Assembly: GCA_017430675.1 (NCBI GenBank)
Contig: JAFRMM010000151.1
Location: 1-22,957 of the forward strand
DNA from: Prevotella sp.
Lineage (GTDB): Bacteria; Bacteroidota; Bacteroidia; Bacteroidales; Bacteroidaceae
Direction of reading: 5' to 3'
Length of the DNA stretch: 22,957 nt
This document shows, one piece after another, positions 1-6,527 of the stretch (positions within the stretch are counted from its first letter, which is position 1; each line of letters starts with the position of its first letter). The notes beneath the pieces are model-generated. The model searched no databases. It saw nothing but the letters and a program-made list of their open reading frames with translations, and had not been told where the DNA came from. Made by a program: the position numbers and the translations under genes.

Positions 1-150
1 CACCGGCTTTTCGTAAACCCGTTTGCCATTGACCATCTTGTAGCCAGGCTTCTTATTAGCAGACTCCTTCAACAAGAAGTCGTTCAACTTTATAATGCGA
101 TCGCCAAAGGCGAGGCATTTTTCTTGTATGGCGTCTGCTATCGCACTCAT
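1..150 (-). CDS. Unidentified protein, N-terminal 50 codons only (possible four-helix-bundle family)
   Basis: An open frame starts at ATG (150-148) and runs off the left edge, reading MSAIADAIQEKCLAFGDRII and onward through a Lys-rich stretch. The pattern of an early 'EKCLAFGDRIIKLNDFL' helix resembles the start of the small Bacteroidetes four-helix-bundle (S23-like) proteins, but the diagnostic 'RSGTSIGAN' part would lie outside the window, so this is only a suggestion. It lies 56 nt downstream of the putative toxin gene on the same strand and may share its transcript. No clear Shine-Dalgarno sequence is visible. I am fairly sure it is coding and unsure of the family. Confidence 0.55.
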   Translation of the reverse strand, partial: MSAIADAIQEKCLAFGDRIIKLNDFLLKESANKKPGYKMVNGKRVYEKPV

Positions 151-206
151 AGGTAGCCTATTACTTCATATTGACTTTATCGACATGAGACGCGACTCGG
201 CAATGA

Positions 207-521
207 TCAAGTAGATTGTGTATTGCTCTCGCTGCTCCTCATGTTTTGAGCGTGGCAGGCATCAACGATCGTAATCGTGTCGCCATCGATAGTGTAAGCA
301 AAGTACCACTTATCGGTATTTGCCATGTGGTAACCCGCCCAACGCTTTAATGTCGGAGTTCGCCTCAAAAGTTTCCGCTCAATATCGTAAACAGAGATCA
401 GCGCATCATGAACGTTGCGTTTGTAGTCGGCCTTATCGTAGGTGTGGCGATACTTCTTGGCCACATTACCATAAAACGTATAGATCTTTCTCGCAGCACG
501 AGGCTTGATAATGTACTCCAT
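207..521 (-). CDS. RelE/ParE-like putative toxin paired with a Panacea antitoxin
   Basis: A 104-aa basic protein. The N-terminal half is rich in Lys/Arg and helical (MEYIIKPRAARKIYTFYG), and the C-terminal half has the beta-strand pattern 'WYFAYTIDGDTITIVDACH', which matches the late strands of the RelE/ParE toxin fold (typically 'W...Y.i....i.il.i.H'). Family members either cut mRNA at the ribosome or inhibit gyrase; which one cannot be told here. The start codon lies 1 nt past the stop of the upstream Panacea gene, so the two are almost certainly co-translated. Gene order is antitoxin first, toxin second. The length is normal for this class. Toxicity is an inference from fold and context, not visible in the sequence. 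Confidence 0.75.
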   Translation of the reverse strand: MEYIIKPRAARKIYTFYGNVAKKYRHTYDKADYKRNVHDALISVYDIERKLLRRTPTLKRWAGYHMANTDKWYFAYTIDGDTITIVDACHAQNMRSSESNTQST

Positions 522-522
522 A

Positions 523-1128
523 TCAGCCCTGGGCGTAGATGTAATCTATCTCCTTTTCAATGGCATTGTACAACTCCTCGGGCGTCAAATCACGCTCTGG
601 CAAAGGATGCATCGTGCTGTAATCCTGAAGACAGGTGACTTCCGCTTCGTCCAAACCGGCCTCACGGGCAATGTCATCCCAATTGATGGCAAAGTCGCGA
701 GCCGTAGAGCGCCAGGCCACATCGTGCGACTTTTCCTTGATCTCGTCATAAGAGAGTTCCGCGTACTTGGCGATACAGGCATCAAGAACCTCCTGCTCAT
801 TAAGTGAAAGTTGGTCGAGGTCAGCATCCTGCAATGGATTAACATACATCCAGTTCTCAATCAGGAAGAACTGGCTCAGCCCCTCGAAGTCGGGCAGATA
901 AGAGTCGCCACGCACAATCTTCATCATGTCGTACAGCCTCGACGGCACGGGTCCTGCCTCCATGGCGATGTAGGTGTCGCCCGTGATAGGACGCCCCCAG
1001 TCGGCCAGATGCTGACGGTCGGCAAAATAGATAATCTTGAAGATTTTATGAAAGTCCTTGCGCTGCACGCGGTTGGCCACGAACAGCAACGCATTCAGGG
1101 TCTTCATCTTATCAAACTGTACATTCAT
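523..1128 (-). CDS. Panacea-domain (SocA/DUF4065-like) putative antitoxin
   Basis: About 201 aa. The N-terminal part carries the recognisable Panacea signature: 'LNALLFVANR', then 'DFHKIFKIIYFADRQHL' and 'GRPITGDTYIAMEAGPVPS'. In this family the helical domain acts as a versatile antitoxin that neutralises unrelated toxins, or in SocA as a proteolysis adaptor. The C-terminal third (from about residue 125) is acidic and helical and may bind the toxin. I chose the ATG at 1128 because GGAG sits about 8 nt upstream; a longer frame would need a TTG at 1146. The next gene starts 1 nt after its stop. A possible -7 box (TATTTTTG) lies at 1155-1162. Family call is firm; function as an antitoxin is inferred from family and position. 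Confidence 0.85.
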   Translation of the reverse strand: MNVQFDKMKTLNALLFVANRVQRKDFHKIFKIIYFADRQHLADWGRPITGDTYIAMEAGPVPSRLYDMMKIVRGDSYLPDFEGLSQFFLIENWMYVNPLQDADLDQLSLNEQEVLDACIAKYAELSYDEIKEKSHDVAWRSTARDFAINWDDIAREAGLDEAEVTCLQDYSTMHPLPERDLTPEELYNAIEKEIDYIYAQG

Positions 1129-1154
1129 ATCGCAATCTCCTATCAATTCCGATG

Positions 1155-1162
1155 CAAAAATA
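1155..1162 (-). promoter_or_regulatory. Possible -7 element for the Panacea/toxin operon
   Basis: Reads TATTTTTG on the minus strand, matching the Bacteroidetes TAnnTTTG consensus, about 27 nt before the chosen ATG. No good TTTG is seen 19-21 nt upstream, so this is a weak call. Confidence 0.4.
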
Positions 1163-1268
1163 CGAATAATATCTCACATACACGGGTAAAGCCCGTTTTT
1201 TAACAATTTATTAAGGGTTATGGTGTGTTCTGGGACGGTGAAAACTCATTTGCTCTCGGTCTGGCTCA

Positions 1269-1289
1269 GTTAATCCCGCGCGGATTAAC
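1269..1289. repeat. Perfect inverted repeat between the Panacea operon and the AT-rich cassette
   Basis: GTTAATCC, spacer CGCGC, GGATTAAC: two perfect 8-bp arms around a GC-only 5-nt centre. It has no adjoining T tract on either side, so it is not an obvious intrinsic terminator; it could be a protein-binding site, a mobile-element trace or a Rho-type processing hairpin. The surrounding gene-free stretch (1129-1342) otherwise holds only the putative Panacea promoter and a weak ACGGG/CCCGT hairpin followed by Ts at 1182-1201. Confidence 0.5.
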
Positions 1290-1342
1290 CAAATCATATT
1301 GCATAAATGCTGTACAGAGGGCCACAGTTTACTTTTATATTA

Positions 1343-1897
1343 TTATACAAGTGACCTGAATTCATTTACTATCTTGTCTCCAATAAGTTTCATACTTAAA
1401 TAGAGGCTATAAATTCTAAGATATTTAGGGCGTTTCATAAAACCATATACAAAACCATATGTTCTAAAATCATTATTAATATGCATCACGTTCCCATCAC
1501 TATGATGTATATCCCATAAACCTCCGACTTTACTGTGATATAAATGCTCTTCTATTACTCGTGCTGCATGTGACCAGCAGTTTGTATATGGGTTATAATA
1601 CAAGGCAACTTTATCATACCCTTTCTCAGGTTTAGGATTTGTTGTTTCTACAAACTTCAGTGCTTTAAAAGCGTCTTTTAAGCCTTGTTGTGTTTCTGAC
1701 TGAGGGGTTATTTCACTTGGCCACCAATGACCTGCTGTTTGTTGTGTATCTACCCATCTGTCGCTTAACCTCATTGCCCATGCAATACAATTGTAGTCCA
1801 AGTTTTTTTTGCTCGTAGGTATAAACCTTCCATCTTTATTAAGTCCAGTAAAAATCTGTTTCAGTTCCTTTTTTGCTTCTTCAAAATCCTTAACCAT
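1343..1897 (-). CDS. 'NCIAWA'-type conserved protein of unknown function with Cys/His/Asp motif (DUF7689-like)
   Basis: 184 aa. The core carries three motifs that I associate with a widespread uncharacterised family: 'YNCIAWA' (Cys37) followed by an aromatic 'HWWP' block, 'NCWSHAARVI' (His110) and 'SKVGGLWDIHH' (Asp129, His131, His132). Order and spacing recall a papain/NlpC-like Cys-His-Asp arrangement, but this is inference; no activity is known to me. I think the family is catalogued as DUF7689, and the number should be checked. The C-terminal 30 residues after 'YGFMKRP' are hydrophobic and extend beyond the usual core. The ATG overlaps the upstream gene by 37 nt and has AAGAAGG just before it, implying translational coupling. 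It is AT-rich compared with the flanking genes. Confidence 0.75.
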   Translation of the reverse strand: MVKDFEEAKKELKQIFTGLNKDGRFIPTSKKNLDYNCIAWAMRLSDRWVDTQQTAGHWWPSEITPQSETQQGLKDAFKALKFVETTNPKPEKGYDKVALYYNPYTNCWSHAARVIEEHLYHSKVGGLWDIHHSDGNVMHINNDFRTYGFVYGFMKRPKYLRIYSLYLSMKLIGDKIVNEFRSLV

Positions 1898-2280
1898 AAC
1901 CTTCTTGCTTGGTTTAACGAAACAAAGCCCTTATATGGAACTTTATCTGGGTAAATAAGTTCTAATGCATGTACCAATTGAGTTGGTCCCTCTTGTAATT
2001 TTTTATAAATAAAAGGAACCGCTTCTTCTCCCATCTTTACTATTGAGTTAAAATGAGCATTGTCAAAGTTATTGACTGACATCATTGAAGTCTCACGCTC
2101 CCAGTACTTTAAGTCCATATCAAAATCACAAGCGGAAATAGTATCCTGCAAGTCAACTTTTTCTACATTTTCACCAGATACTACGGATGCTCTCAATGAT
2201 ACAGAAGTATCACCCAATGGATTAAAGGATGGTGTCGACACAAGGGTCTGTGCCTTTTTGTTAAACAATCGTAATCCCAT
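1861..2280 (-). CDS. Small helical partner protein of the 'NCIAWA' protein
   Basis: 139 aa. The first 50 residues are low-complexity, Ser/Thr-rich and probably disordered. The remainder contains 'AHFNSIVKMGEEAVPFIYKK' (75-94) followed by 'QLVHALELIYPDKVP'. This matches a recurring short motif in uncharacterised bacterial proteins (I..MG..AvP.Il.eL......w.wAL..Itg..Pv) whose genes, as I recall, often sit directly upstream of 'NCIAWA' genes, as here. It looks like a single HEAT-like helical repeat, suggesting a binding or immunity role, but that is speculation. It starts 3 nt after the DUF6941-like gene's stop and overlaps the next gene by 37 nt. The DNA is AT-rich. Confidence 0.7.
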   Translation of the reverse strand: MGLRLFNKKAQTLVSTPSFNPLGDTSVSLRASVVSGENVEKVDLQDTISACDFDMDLKYWERETSMMSVNNFDNAHFNSIVKMGEEAVPFIYKKLQEGPTQLVHALELIYPDKVPYKGFVSLNQARRLWLRILKKQKRN

Positions 2281-2283
2281 ATC

Positions 2284-2658
2284 CTATTTCACTACTTTAA
2301 ACGGTAAGATGACAACTTCATCATTTACTGACATCTCAACAAAATAATCACCAACATCTTTAATATCAAGTCCACTAACATTTCCTGCGATTACCAAACT
2401 CATTGTTTCATCCCGCTTTTCTGTTTTCGTCTGTACATTAAGCTCTGGCACTATAAGATTTTTGTTAGAGTCCTTGAATCTAAAAACAATCTGCTTATCT
2501 CCACTCTCTTGAGGTGGAAATTCTATTTTCGCAGCTAGGCCAACACTTGCCTTTTCTGGTACTTTCTGAACTTTTATATTATCAACGGTTCCAACTATGG
2601 TTAATTTTCCATTGTAATTGTATGCACCATCGCACAAAGTGAATATTCTTACTATCAT
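2284..2658 (-). CDS. DUF6941-like protein
   Basis: 124 aa. The opening 'MIVRIFTLCDGAYNYNGKL' followed by 'IVGTVDNIKVQKVPEKASV' and 'AAKIEFPPQESGDKQIVFRF' fits the small all-beta family I know as DUF6941 (pattern: LCD.A....GKl.i.G.fd.I......P). The rest is also predicted beta strand ('YFVEMSVNDEVVILPFKVV'), like an immunoglobulin-like sandwich. No catalytic residues are evident and no function is known to me. It is separated from both neighbours by only 2-3 nt, so it is an integral member of the AT-rich operon. Family assignment rests on pattern memory and should be checked with a profile search. Confidence 0.75.
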   Translation of the reverse strand: MIVRIFTLCDGAYNYNGKLTIVGTVDNIKVQKVPEKASVGLAAKIEFPPQESGDKQIVFRFKDSNKNLIVPELNVQTKTEKRDETMSLVIAGNVSGLDIKDVGDYFVEMSVNDEVVILPFKVVK

Positions 2659-2660
2659 AG

Positions 2661-2843
2661 TTACTTTTTCTTTAATATTATAGATTCTTGTGACATCATC
2701 ATAGTAATCATAAGTTGGTCGAAGTTTTTAAGAGCGGCTCCAATTCTACCATCATATTCTATCTTTGACAATGGTCCTACATAATTAATTATATCATCTA
2801 ATAGACCAACTGTAGTAAAATTGGTAATTTTACCTTTCACCAT
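2661..2843 (-). CDS. Hypothetical 60-aa protein of the AT-rich cassette
   Basis: Unrecognised. The sequence starts MVKGKITNFTTVGLLDDIIN and ends in a Met/Lys-rich tail (MMMSQESIILKKK). An upstream ATG at 2852 would directly abut the ribosome binding site AAGGAG (2853-2858); the ATG at 2843 has a better 9-nt spacing, so I prefer it (60 rather than 63 aa). It ends 2 nt before the DUF6941-like gene. The strong ribosome binding site and tight packing support it being real. Confidence 0.6.
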   Translation of the reverse strand: MVKGKITNFTTVGLLDDIINYVGPLSKIEYDGRIGAALKNFDQLMITMMMSQESIILKKK

Positions 2844-2870
2844 TCCTAACATCTCCTTATATTTCTTTTG

Positions 2871-2993
2871 TCATAACTGGAATTGCAGATTACTCTTAAT
2901 TGAATTCACTTTTAAAAATAACTTCGCCATTGTTGCCTGAAGACTATCTTTAGTCGCTACACTTGATAAAAGGGCAGAGCCGAGCATTGACAT
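2871..2993 (-). CDS. Possible 40-aa leading ORF of the AT-rich cassette
   Basis: An ATG at 2993 opens a 40-codon frame (MSMLGSALLSSVATKDSLQA and on) ending in TGA at 2871, 27 nt before the preferred start of the next gene. It begins 5 nt after the stop of the frameshifted gene upstream. It has an alternating small/hydrophobic helix and no recognisable domain. Its position in an otherwise uncovered 150-nt gap in a packed operon is the only support; it may be an authentic microprotein or a remnant. Confidence 0.35.
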   Translation of the reverse strand: MSMLGSALLSSVATKDSLQATMAKLFLKVNSIKSNLQFQL

Positions 2994-2998
2994 CCATG

Positions 2999-3436
2999 TT
3001 AATTCTTCTCTGCTACAACTAAGACCTCCTTGGCCCTTTCATCAATTGCCGTCAAAGGCCTATCCCAATAACCTGTCTGGACATATTCTGCACTTATTTC
3101 TTGTAAACTTTCAATTTTGTCGTCCTGGCTTGGAAACAGCCTTCGCCATTTAAACAACAGCGATATATGCTTACTTGGGCATGTCGCCAAACCAGCCATG
3201 GCCAAAATCCCAGTGGTAATCGTAAACGAACTCAAAGTATGGGAGGGAGAACTCTTGTTCTATGAGTCCAGTGAGTTCATCGAGAATGGGTTCTGCCCAC
3301 TTGCCAACGAGAACTATGAACTTATCGATGTTCCATGCTATACGACCTCGAGGCACCTGGGTGTAATCGCCCGTGAATCGGGTCTCTTCATATCTGTCAT
3401 CTGCGCTGCATGTTCTATTTCTGATAATTGGGTCAT
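2999..3436 (-). pseudogene. Conserved-looking protein gene broken by two frameshifts
   Basis: Three coherent pieces lie in two frames. The ATG at 3436-3434 overlaps the nucleotidyltransferase stop (ATGA) and starts MTQLSEIEHAAQMTD. Near 3390 the sensible reading shifts to another frame (RYEETRFTGDYTQVPRGRIA then a helix, then DYHWDFGHGWFGDMP), which stops at 3171. Near 3180 it shifts back to the first frame (HISLLFKWRRLFPSQDDKIE to VLVVAEKN, TAA at 2999-3001). The two shifts compensate, so a protein of about 145 aa can be reconstructed. I do not recognise the family; the aromatic 'WDFGHGWFGD' motif is distinctive. Either it is a recent pseudogene or there are sequence errors; no classical slippery heptamer is apparent. 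It sits last in the nucleotide-sugar operon. Confidence 0.6.
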
Positions 3437-4191
3437 ATTTCCTTAAAACTACGCTTCACTGCCTCGTAACTCTCGAGGGTGCCGATGTCGTAGCGGTGGC
3501 CGGGCATCTCGTATGTATAAACTTTGGTCTGAGTGGAGAGCCAAGCGATGAAACTGCCGGGGGCATCTGTGCCACAGCCACTATCAATGCCTTCCTTGAT
3601 CAAACGGGCATCTTCGCGGGTATAATAATAGAAGGCAGGGATGCACCAGTGGCTCTTGGGGTTGGCGGGTTTTTCCTCCATCGAGAGGATCATGCCTTCC
3701 TTATCGATTTCTGCCACACCAGTCTTGTGGAGACGGGCTTCATCAGATTCGTAATAGCGCATTACACTGGTGGCTTTCTTCTCCTTGGCGAAGTGGATAA
3801 AGCCACTCAGGCTGAAATCTAAGAGGTTGTCACCTGCCATCACGAAGAGGTCTGAGTCTAAGTGCAAATGGTCTATGGCAAACTGTATGTCCTTGACTGC
3901 GCCCAAGCGAGTTTCGTTGGATGATGTGCCATCATCGAGGATGATAACCCTTAATTGAGAATTGAAAATTGAAAATTGAGAATTTCTTTCTTTTGCCCAA
4001 GATTCGAAGATGGGAGTGAATTTGTGGTTGGACACCACGATATATTCGTCGATTAAACCTGTTTGATTCAGGTCATCGATTAACCAGTCCAGGATTGGCT
4101 TGCCCGCAACCTCAAGCAAAGGCTTTGGGAAATCCTTTGTCAAAGGATAGAGGCGAGTGGCGTAGCCTGCAGCCAGAATTAAGCATTTCAT
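3433..4191 (-). CDS. Sugar-phosphate nucleotidyltransferase (NDP-sugar pyrophosphorylase family)
   Basis: 252 aa. The N-terminus has the pyrophosphorylase signature 'LILAAGYATRLYPLT' with 'FPKPLLEVAGKPILDW' (nucleotide-binding loop and catalytic Lys23), followed by the metal-ligand motif 'VMAGDNLLDF' near residue 121 and a C-terminal 'GHRYDIGTLESYE' with the second metal Asp. The family joins an NTP and a sugar-1-phosphate to give an NDP-sugar; specificity cannot be read directly. The start ATG overlaps the upstream kinase stop by 4 nt (ATGA) and its own stop overlaps the next start the same way, indicating coupling with the kinase, whose sugar-1-phosphate product is the natural substrate. 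Residues 70-81 (NSQFSIFNSQLR) are encoded by a heptamer tandem repeat that looks inserted. Confidence 0.85.
   Translation of the reverse strand: MKCLILAAGYATRLYPLTKDFPKPLLEVAGKPILDWLIDDLNQTGLIDEYIVVSNHKFTPIFESWAKERNSQFSIFNSQLRVIILDDGTSSNETRLGAVKDIQFAIDHLHLDSDLFVMAGDNLLDFSLSGFIHFAKEKKATSVMRYYESDEARLHKTGVAEIDKEGMILSMEEKPANPKSHWCIPAFYYYTREDARLIKEGIDSGCGTDAPGSFIAWLSTQTKVYTYEMPGHRYDIGTLESYEAVKRSFKEI
3954..3984. repeat. ATTGARA heptanucleotide repeat inside the nucleotidyltransferase gene
   Basis: Plus strand reads ATTGAGA, ATTGAAA, ATTGAAA, ATTGAGA, ATT: 4.4 copies of a 7-nt unit. Because 7 is not a multiple of 3, each copy reads in a different frame, yet the gene stays open. Similar (C)AATTTTCAATT repeats are familiar in intergenic DNA of Bacteroidales. 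Confidence 0.85.
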
Positions 4192-5360
4192 AATCCTACA
4201 CCGTTAGCGCTGGAGCAGATGAATACTTGGTATTTGCCGGTCATGGAGGGGAAGGAGGCAAGATATTGGTCCGTAACCTGACGAGTGATGGACTCCTCGT
4301 AGGCAGGATCGATGAGGGCCATGCAACAACCCTTAAAGCCAGCACCTGAGAAGCGACCACCGTAGATGCCATCAGTCTGGGTCATAATCTCATAGAGGCG
4401 GATCTGTTCGGGAGCACCTGATTCCCAGTTGTGTATGCTGCTCCAACCTGACTCGAAGGAGAGTTGGCCATAGGCTTCGATATCGCCTCTGCGCCAGGCC
4501 TCTGCGCCTTTCTCTACACGCTCGAACTCCGAATACCAGTGTTCACAGCGCTTGGCCCAAGGTTCTGGGAGGCGAGACTTATACTGTTCATAGATCTCAC
4601 AGGGGACGTTGCGGGCATTGGCTTCCTTGAATTTGCCATAGTCCATACCTGCCAATGCCTGAAGAGCATAGACACCTGCGCGGAGTTCATCGACGCGCAT
4701 GTTGTATTTCGACCCTGCCAGACTGTGCTCCAAGCCTGAGAAGAAGATTGCAATCTTGTAGGGCTTCATCGCAGGATGCTGAGGGATCAACTCATAATGG
4801 TTGTCCTTTGTATCGAGATAGAGCAGATGGTTCTGCTTGCTCAGGACTTCACAACTCTGATCGAGTTTACCCACACTGACGCCCACGTAATTCAGTTCAG
4901 CATCGTAGGCTGTATCGATAATCTCCTGTTGGGAGAGTTGGATGTCGTTGACCTTACAGAGAGCCGTCAGGAAACTGATGATCACGGCTGCGCTGGAGGA
5001 GAGACCACCAATGGGCAGGGAGCCCTCGATTACTCCGCAGAGACCTATGCTCAATCTATGTTGCCTTGACAAAGCGAGGGTGGCTCCTCGGAGATAGTCC
5101 GCCCAGTCGTTCTGCTTCTGGGCAGGGACTGAGGCGATATGCCACTGGGCTCGCTTGGGAAATTGCAGAGAAGCCATCTCTACTACGCCATTCTGCTTGG
5201 GGGCATAGGCTATATGGATGCCTTTGTTGATGGCCAGACCTGTAATCTTGCCCAGATTATGGTCTGAATGAGCGCCTATCGGGCAGATTCTATAGGGACA
5301 GAAGGATATGCCCTCTGGATCACGACCGTATATCTGATGGAATTTGACTTCGCAATTCAT
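4188..5360 (-). CDS. GHMP-family sugar-1-kinase, galactokinase-like, possibly galacturonokinase
   Basis: 390 aa from the ATG at 5360; an in-frame GTG at 5384 would add 8 residues. GHMP motifs are present in order: 'PYRICPIGAHSDHNLG' (22-37), the ATP loop 'GSLPIGGLSSSAAV' (113-126), the catalytic-Asp region 'GKLDQSCE' (Asp167) and the C-terminal 'GGRFSGAGFKGCC'. True galactokinases have 'GRVNLIGEHTDYN' at motif 1; here the Glu is Ala and the Tyr is His, giving 'GAHSDH', which resembles plant galacturonokinase ('PYRICPLGAH.DHQ'). The enzyme should phosphorylate the anomeric position of a sugar, plausibly galacturonate. It overlaps the nucleotidyltransferase by 4 nt and follows a UDP-glucuronate epimerase-like gene, consistent with a sugar, sugar-1-P, UDP-sugar route. 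Confidence 0.8.
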   Translation of the reverse strand: MNCEVKFHQIYGRDPEGISFCPYRICPIGAHSDHNLGKITGLAINKGIHIAYAPKQNGVVEMASLQFPKRAQWHIASVPAQKQNDWADYLRGATLALSRQHRLSIGLCGVIEGSLPIGGLSSSAAVIISFLTALCKVNDIQLSQQEIIDTAYDAELNYVGVSVGKLDQSCEVLSKQNHLLYLDTKDNHYELIPQHPAMKPYKIAIFFSGLEHSLAGSKYNMRVDELRAGVYALQALAGMDYGKFKEANARNVPCEIYEQYKSRLPEPWAKRCEHWYSEFERVEKGAEAWRRGDIEAYGQLSFESGWSSIHNWESGAPEQIRLYEIMTQTDGIYGGRFSGAGFKGCCMALIDPAYEESITRQVTDQYLASFPSMTGKYQVFICSSANGVGL

Positions 5361-5423
5361 CCTGTTGTTTACTGTGCAAGTCACGCAACAAGCATGAGAG
5401 ACTGCGTCTGACGCATGGTGAGG

Positions 5424-6527
5424 TCACGACTGGTAGTAGCCTTTATACCATTCGGCAAAGGCTCTTAGTCCTTCCCGAAGGGTTATCTTCGGAGTGAAAC
5501 CGAAATCACGTTCGAGGGCCGTGGCATCTGCATAGGTCACTGGGACATCACCAGGCTGCATGGGAACGAGTTGCTTATGGGCCTCGAAATCGTAGTCCCT
5601 GGGGAGAACACCTGCCCGTACAAGTTCTTCCTGAAGGATGGTTACGAAGTCGAGCAGGTTCTCTGGTTGACCTCCTCCAATGTTATAGACCGCATAGGGA
5701 GGTATTGGCAGACCATCTTCACCGGTCTTTTTCTCAGGGGCTCCCTGCATGACGCGGATGATGCCTTCGACAATGTCATCGATATAGGTAAAGTCGCGTC
5801 TGCAATTACCGTAGTTGTATATCTGGATGGTCTCGCCCTTCAGGAGTTTGTTGGTGAAGCCGAAATAGGCCATGTCGGGTCTGCCAGCGGGGCCATAGAC
5901 CGTGAAGAAGCGCAAGCCTGTGGCGGGGATGTTATAGAGTTTCGAATAGCAGTGGGCCATGAGTTCGTTGGACTTCTTCGTTGCAGCATAGAGCGAGACT
6001 GGGTTATCCACACTGTCGTCCGTGCTGAAGGGGACTTTCTTGTTGCCGCCATAGACGGAGGAACTGCTCGCATAGACCAGATGTTCCACCGGCGCACACT
6101 GGGGACAGGAACCGCTGTGCTCGTCAGCACAGGCTATTCCAGTCCCCATTGTGTGCCTACAGGCCTCGAGGATATTGTAGAAGCCGAGCATGTTGGACTG
6201 GATGTAGGCATCAGGGTTCTCGATGGAATAGCGCACACCAGCCTGGGCTGCAAGATTGACGACGATCTGGGGGTGATACTTCTCGAAGATGTCATCGACA
6301 GCGGGCTTATCGGCGATGTCACCACGAACGAAGTGGAAGGCGGGTGCCTCAAGTTCGTTGAGACGAGACTCCTTCAGGGACACGTCGTAATACGCGTTCA
6401 TATTGTCGATACCGATGATTTGTGTGTCAACGGTGTTGCGGAGCAGACGCCTCACCAAATTACTGCCAATGAAACCGGCGGCCCCTGTTACCAGAATTGT
6501 CTTATGATCGAGAGAAATCTTTTGCAT
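5424..6527 (-). CDS. NAD-dependent epimerase, UDP-glucuronate 4-epimerase type
   Basis: 367 aa, extended short-chain dehydrogenase/reductase. It has the NAD-binding 'GAAGFIGSNLVRRLL' (15-29), 'DIADKPAVDDIFEKYHPQIV' region, 'NLAAQAGVRYSIENP', the catalytic 'ASSSSVYGGNKKVPFS' (Ser) and 'YAATK' (Tyr180, Lys184), then 'RFFTVYGPAGRPDMA' and 'PMQPGDVPVTYADA', all typical of LpsL/CapI-type UDP-glucuronate 4-epimerases that interconvert UDP-GlcA and UDP-GalA in the cytoplasm. A Cys-rich loop (residues 126-147, CADEHSGSCPQC) is inserted before the catalytic strand; I have not seen a function for it. First gene of its operon, 63 nt upstream of the kinase, with a good promoter and a leader of about 145 nt. 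Confidence 0.88.
   Translation of the reverse strand: MQKISLDHKTILVTGAAGFIGSNLVRRLLRNTVDTQIIGIDNMNAYYDVSLKESRLNELEAPAFHFVRGDIADKPAVDDIFEKYHPQIVVNLAAQAGVRYSIENPDAYIQSNMLGFYNILEACRHTMGTGIACADEHSGSCPQCAPVEHLVYASSSSVYGGNKKVPFSTDDSVDNPVSLYAATKKSNELMAHCYSKLYNIPATGLRFFTVYGPAGRPDMAYFGFTNKLLKGETIQIYNYGNCRRDFTYIDDIVEGIIRVMQGAPEKKTGEDGLPIPPYAVYNIGGGQPENLLDFVTILQEELVRAGVLPRDYDFEAHKQLVPMQPGDVPVTYADATALERDFGFTPKITLREGLRAFAEWYKGYYQS

Noticed and set aside
1182..1201. Plus-strand intrinsic terminator (ACGGG, TAAAG, CCCGT, Ts).
   Set aside because: Only a 5-bp stem, and no plus-strand gene ends nearby; on the minus strand it would lie upstream of the Panacea gene. Left as a weak hairpin.
3171..3200. Programmed +1 frameshift at CCC AAG TAA in the broken gene.
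   Set aside because: A second opposite shift is also required about 200 nt earlier without any slippery motif, so ordinary mutation or sequence error is more economical.
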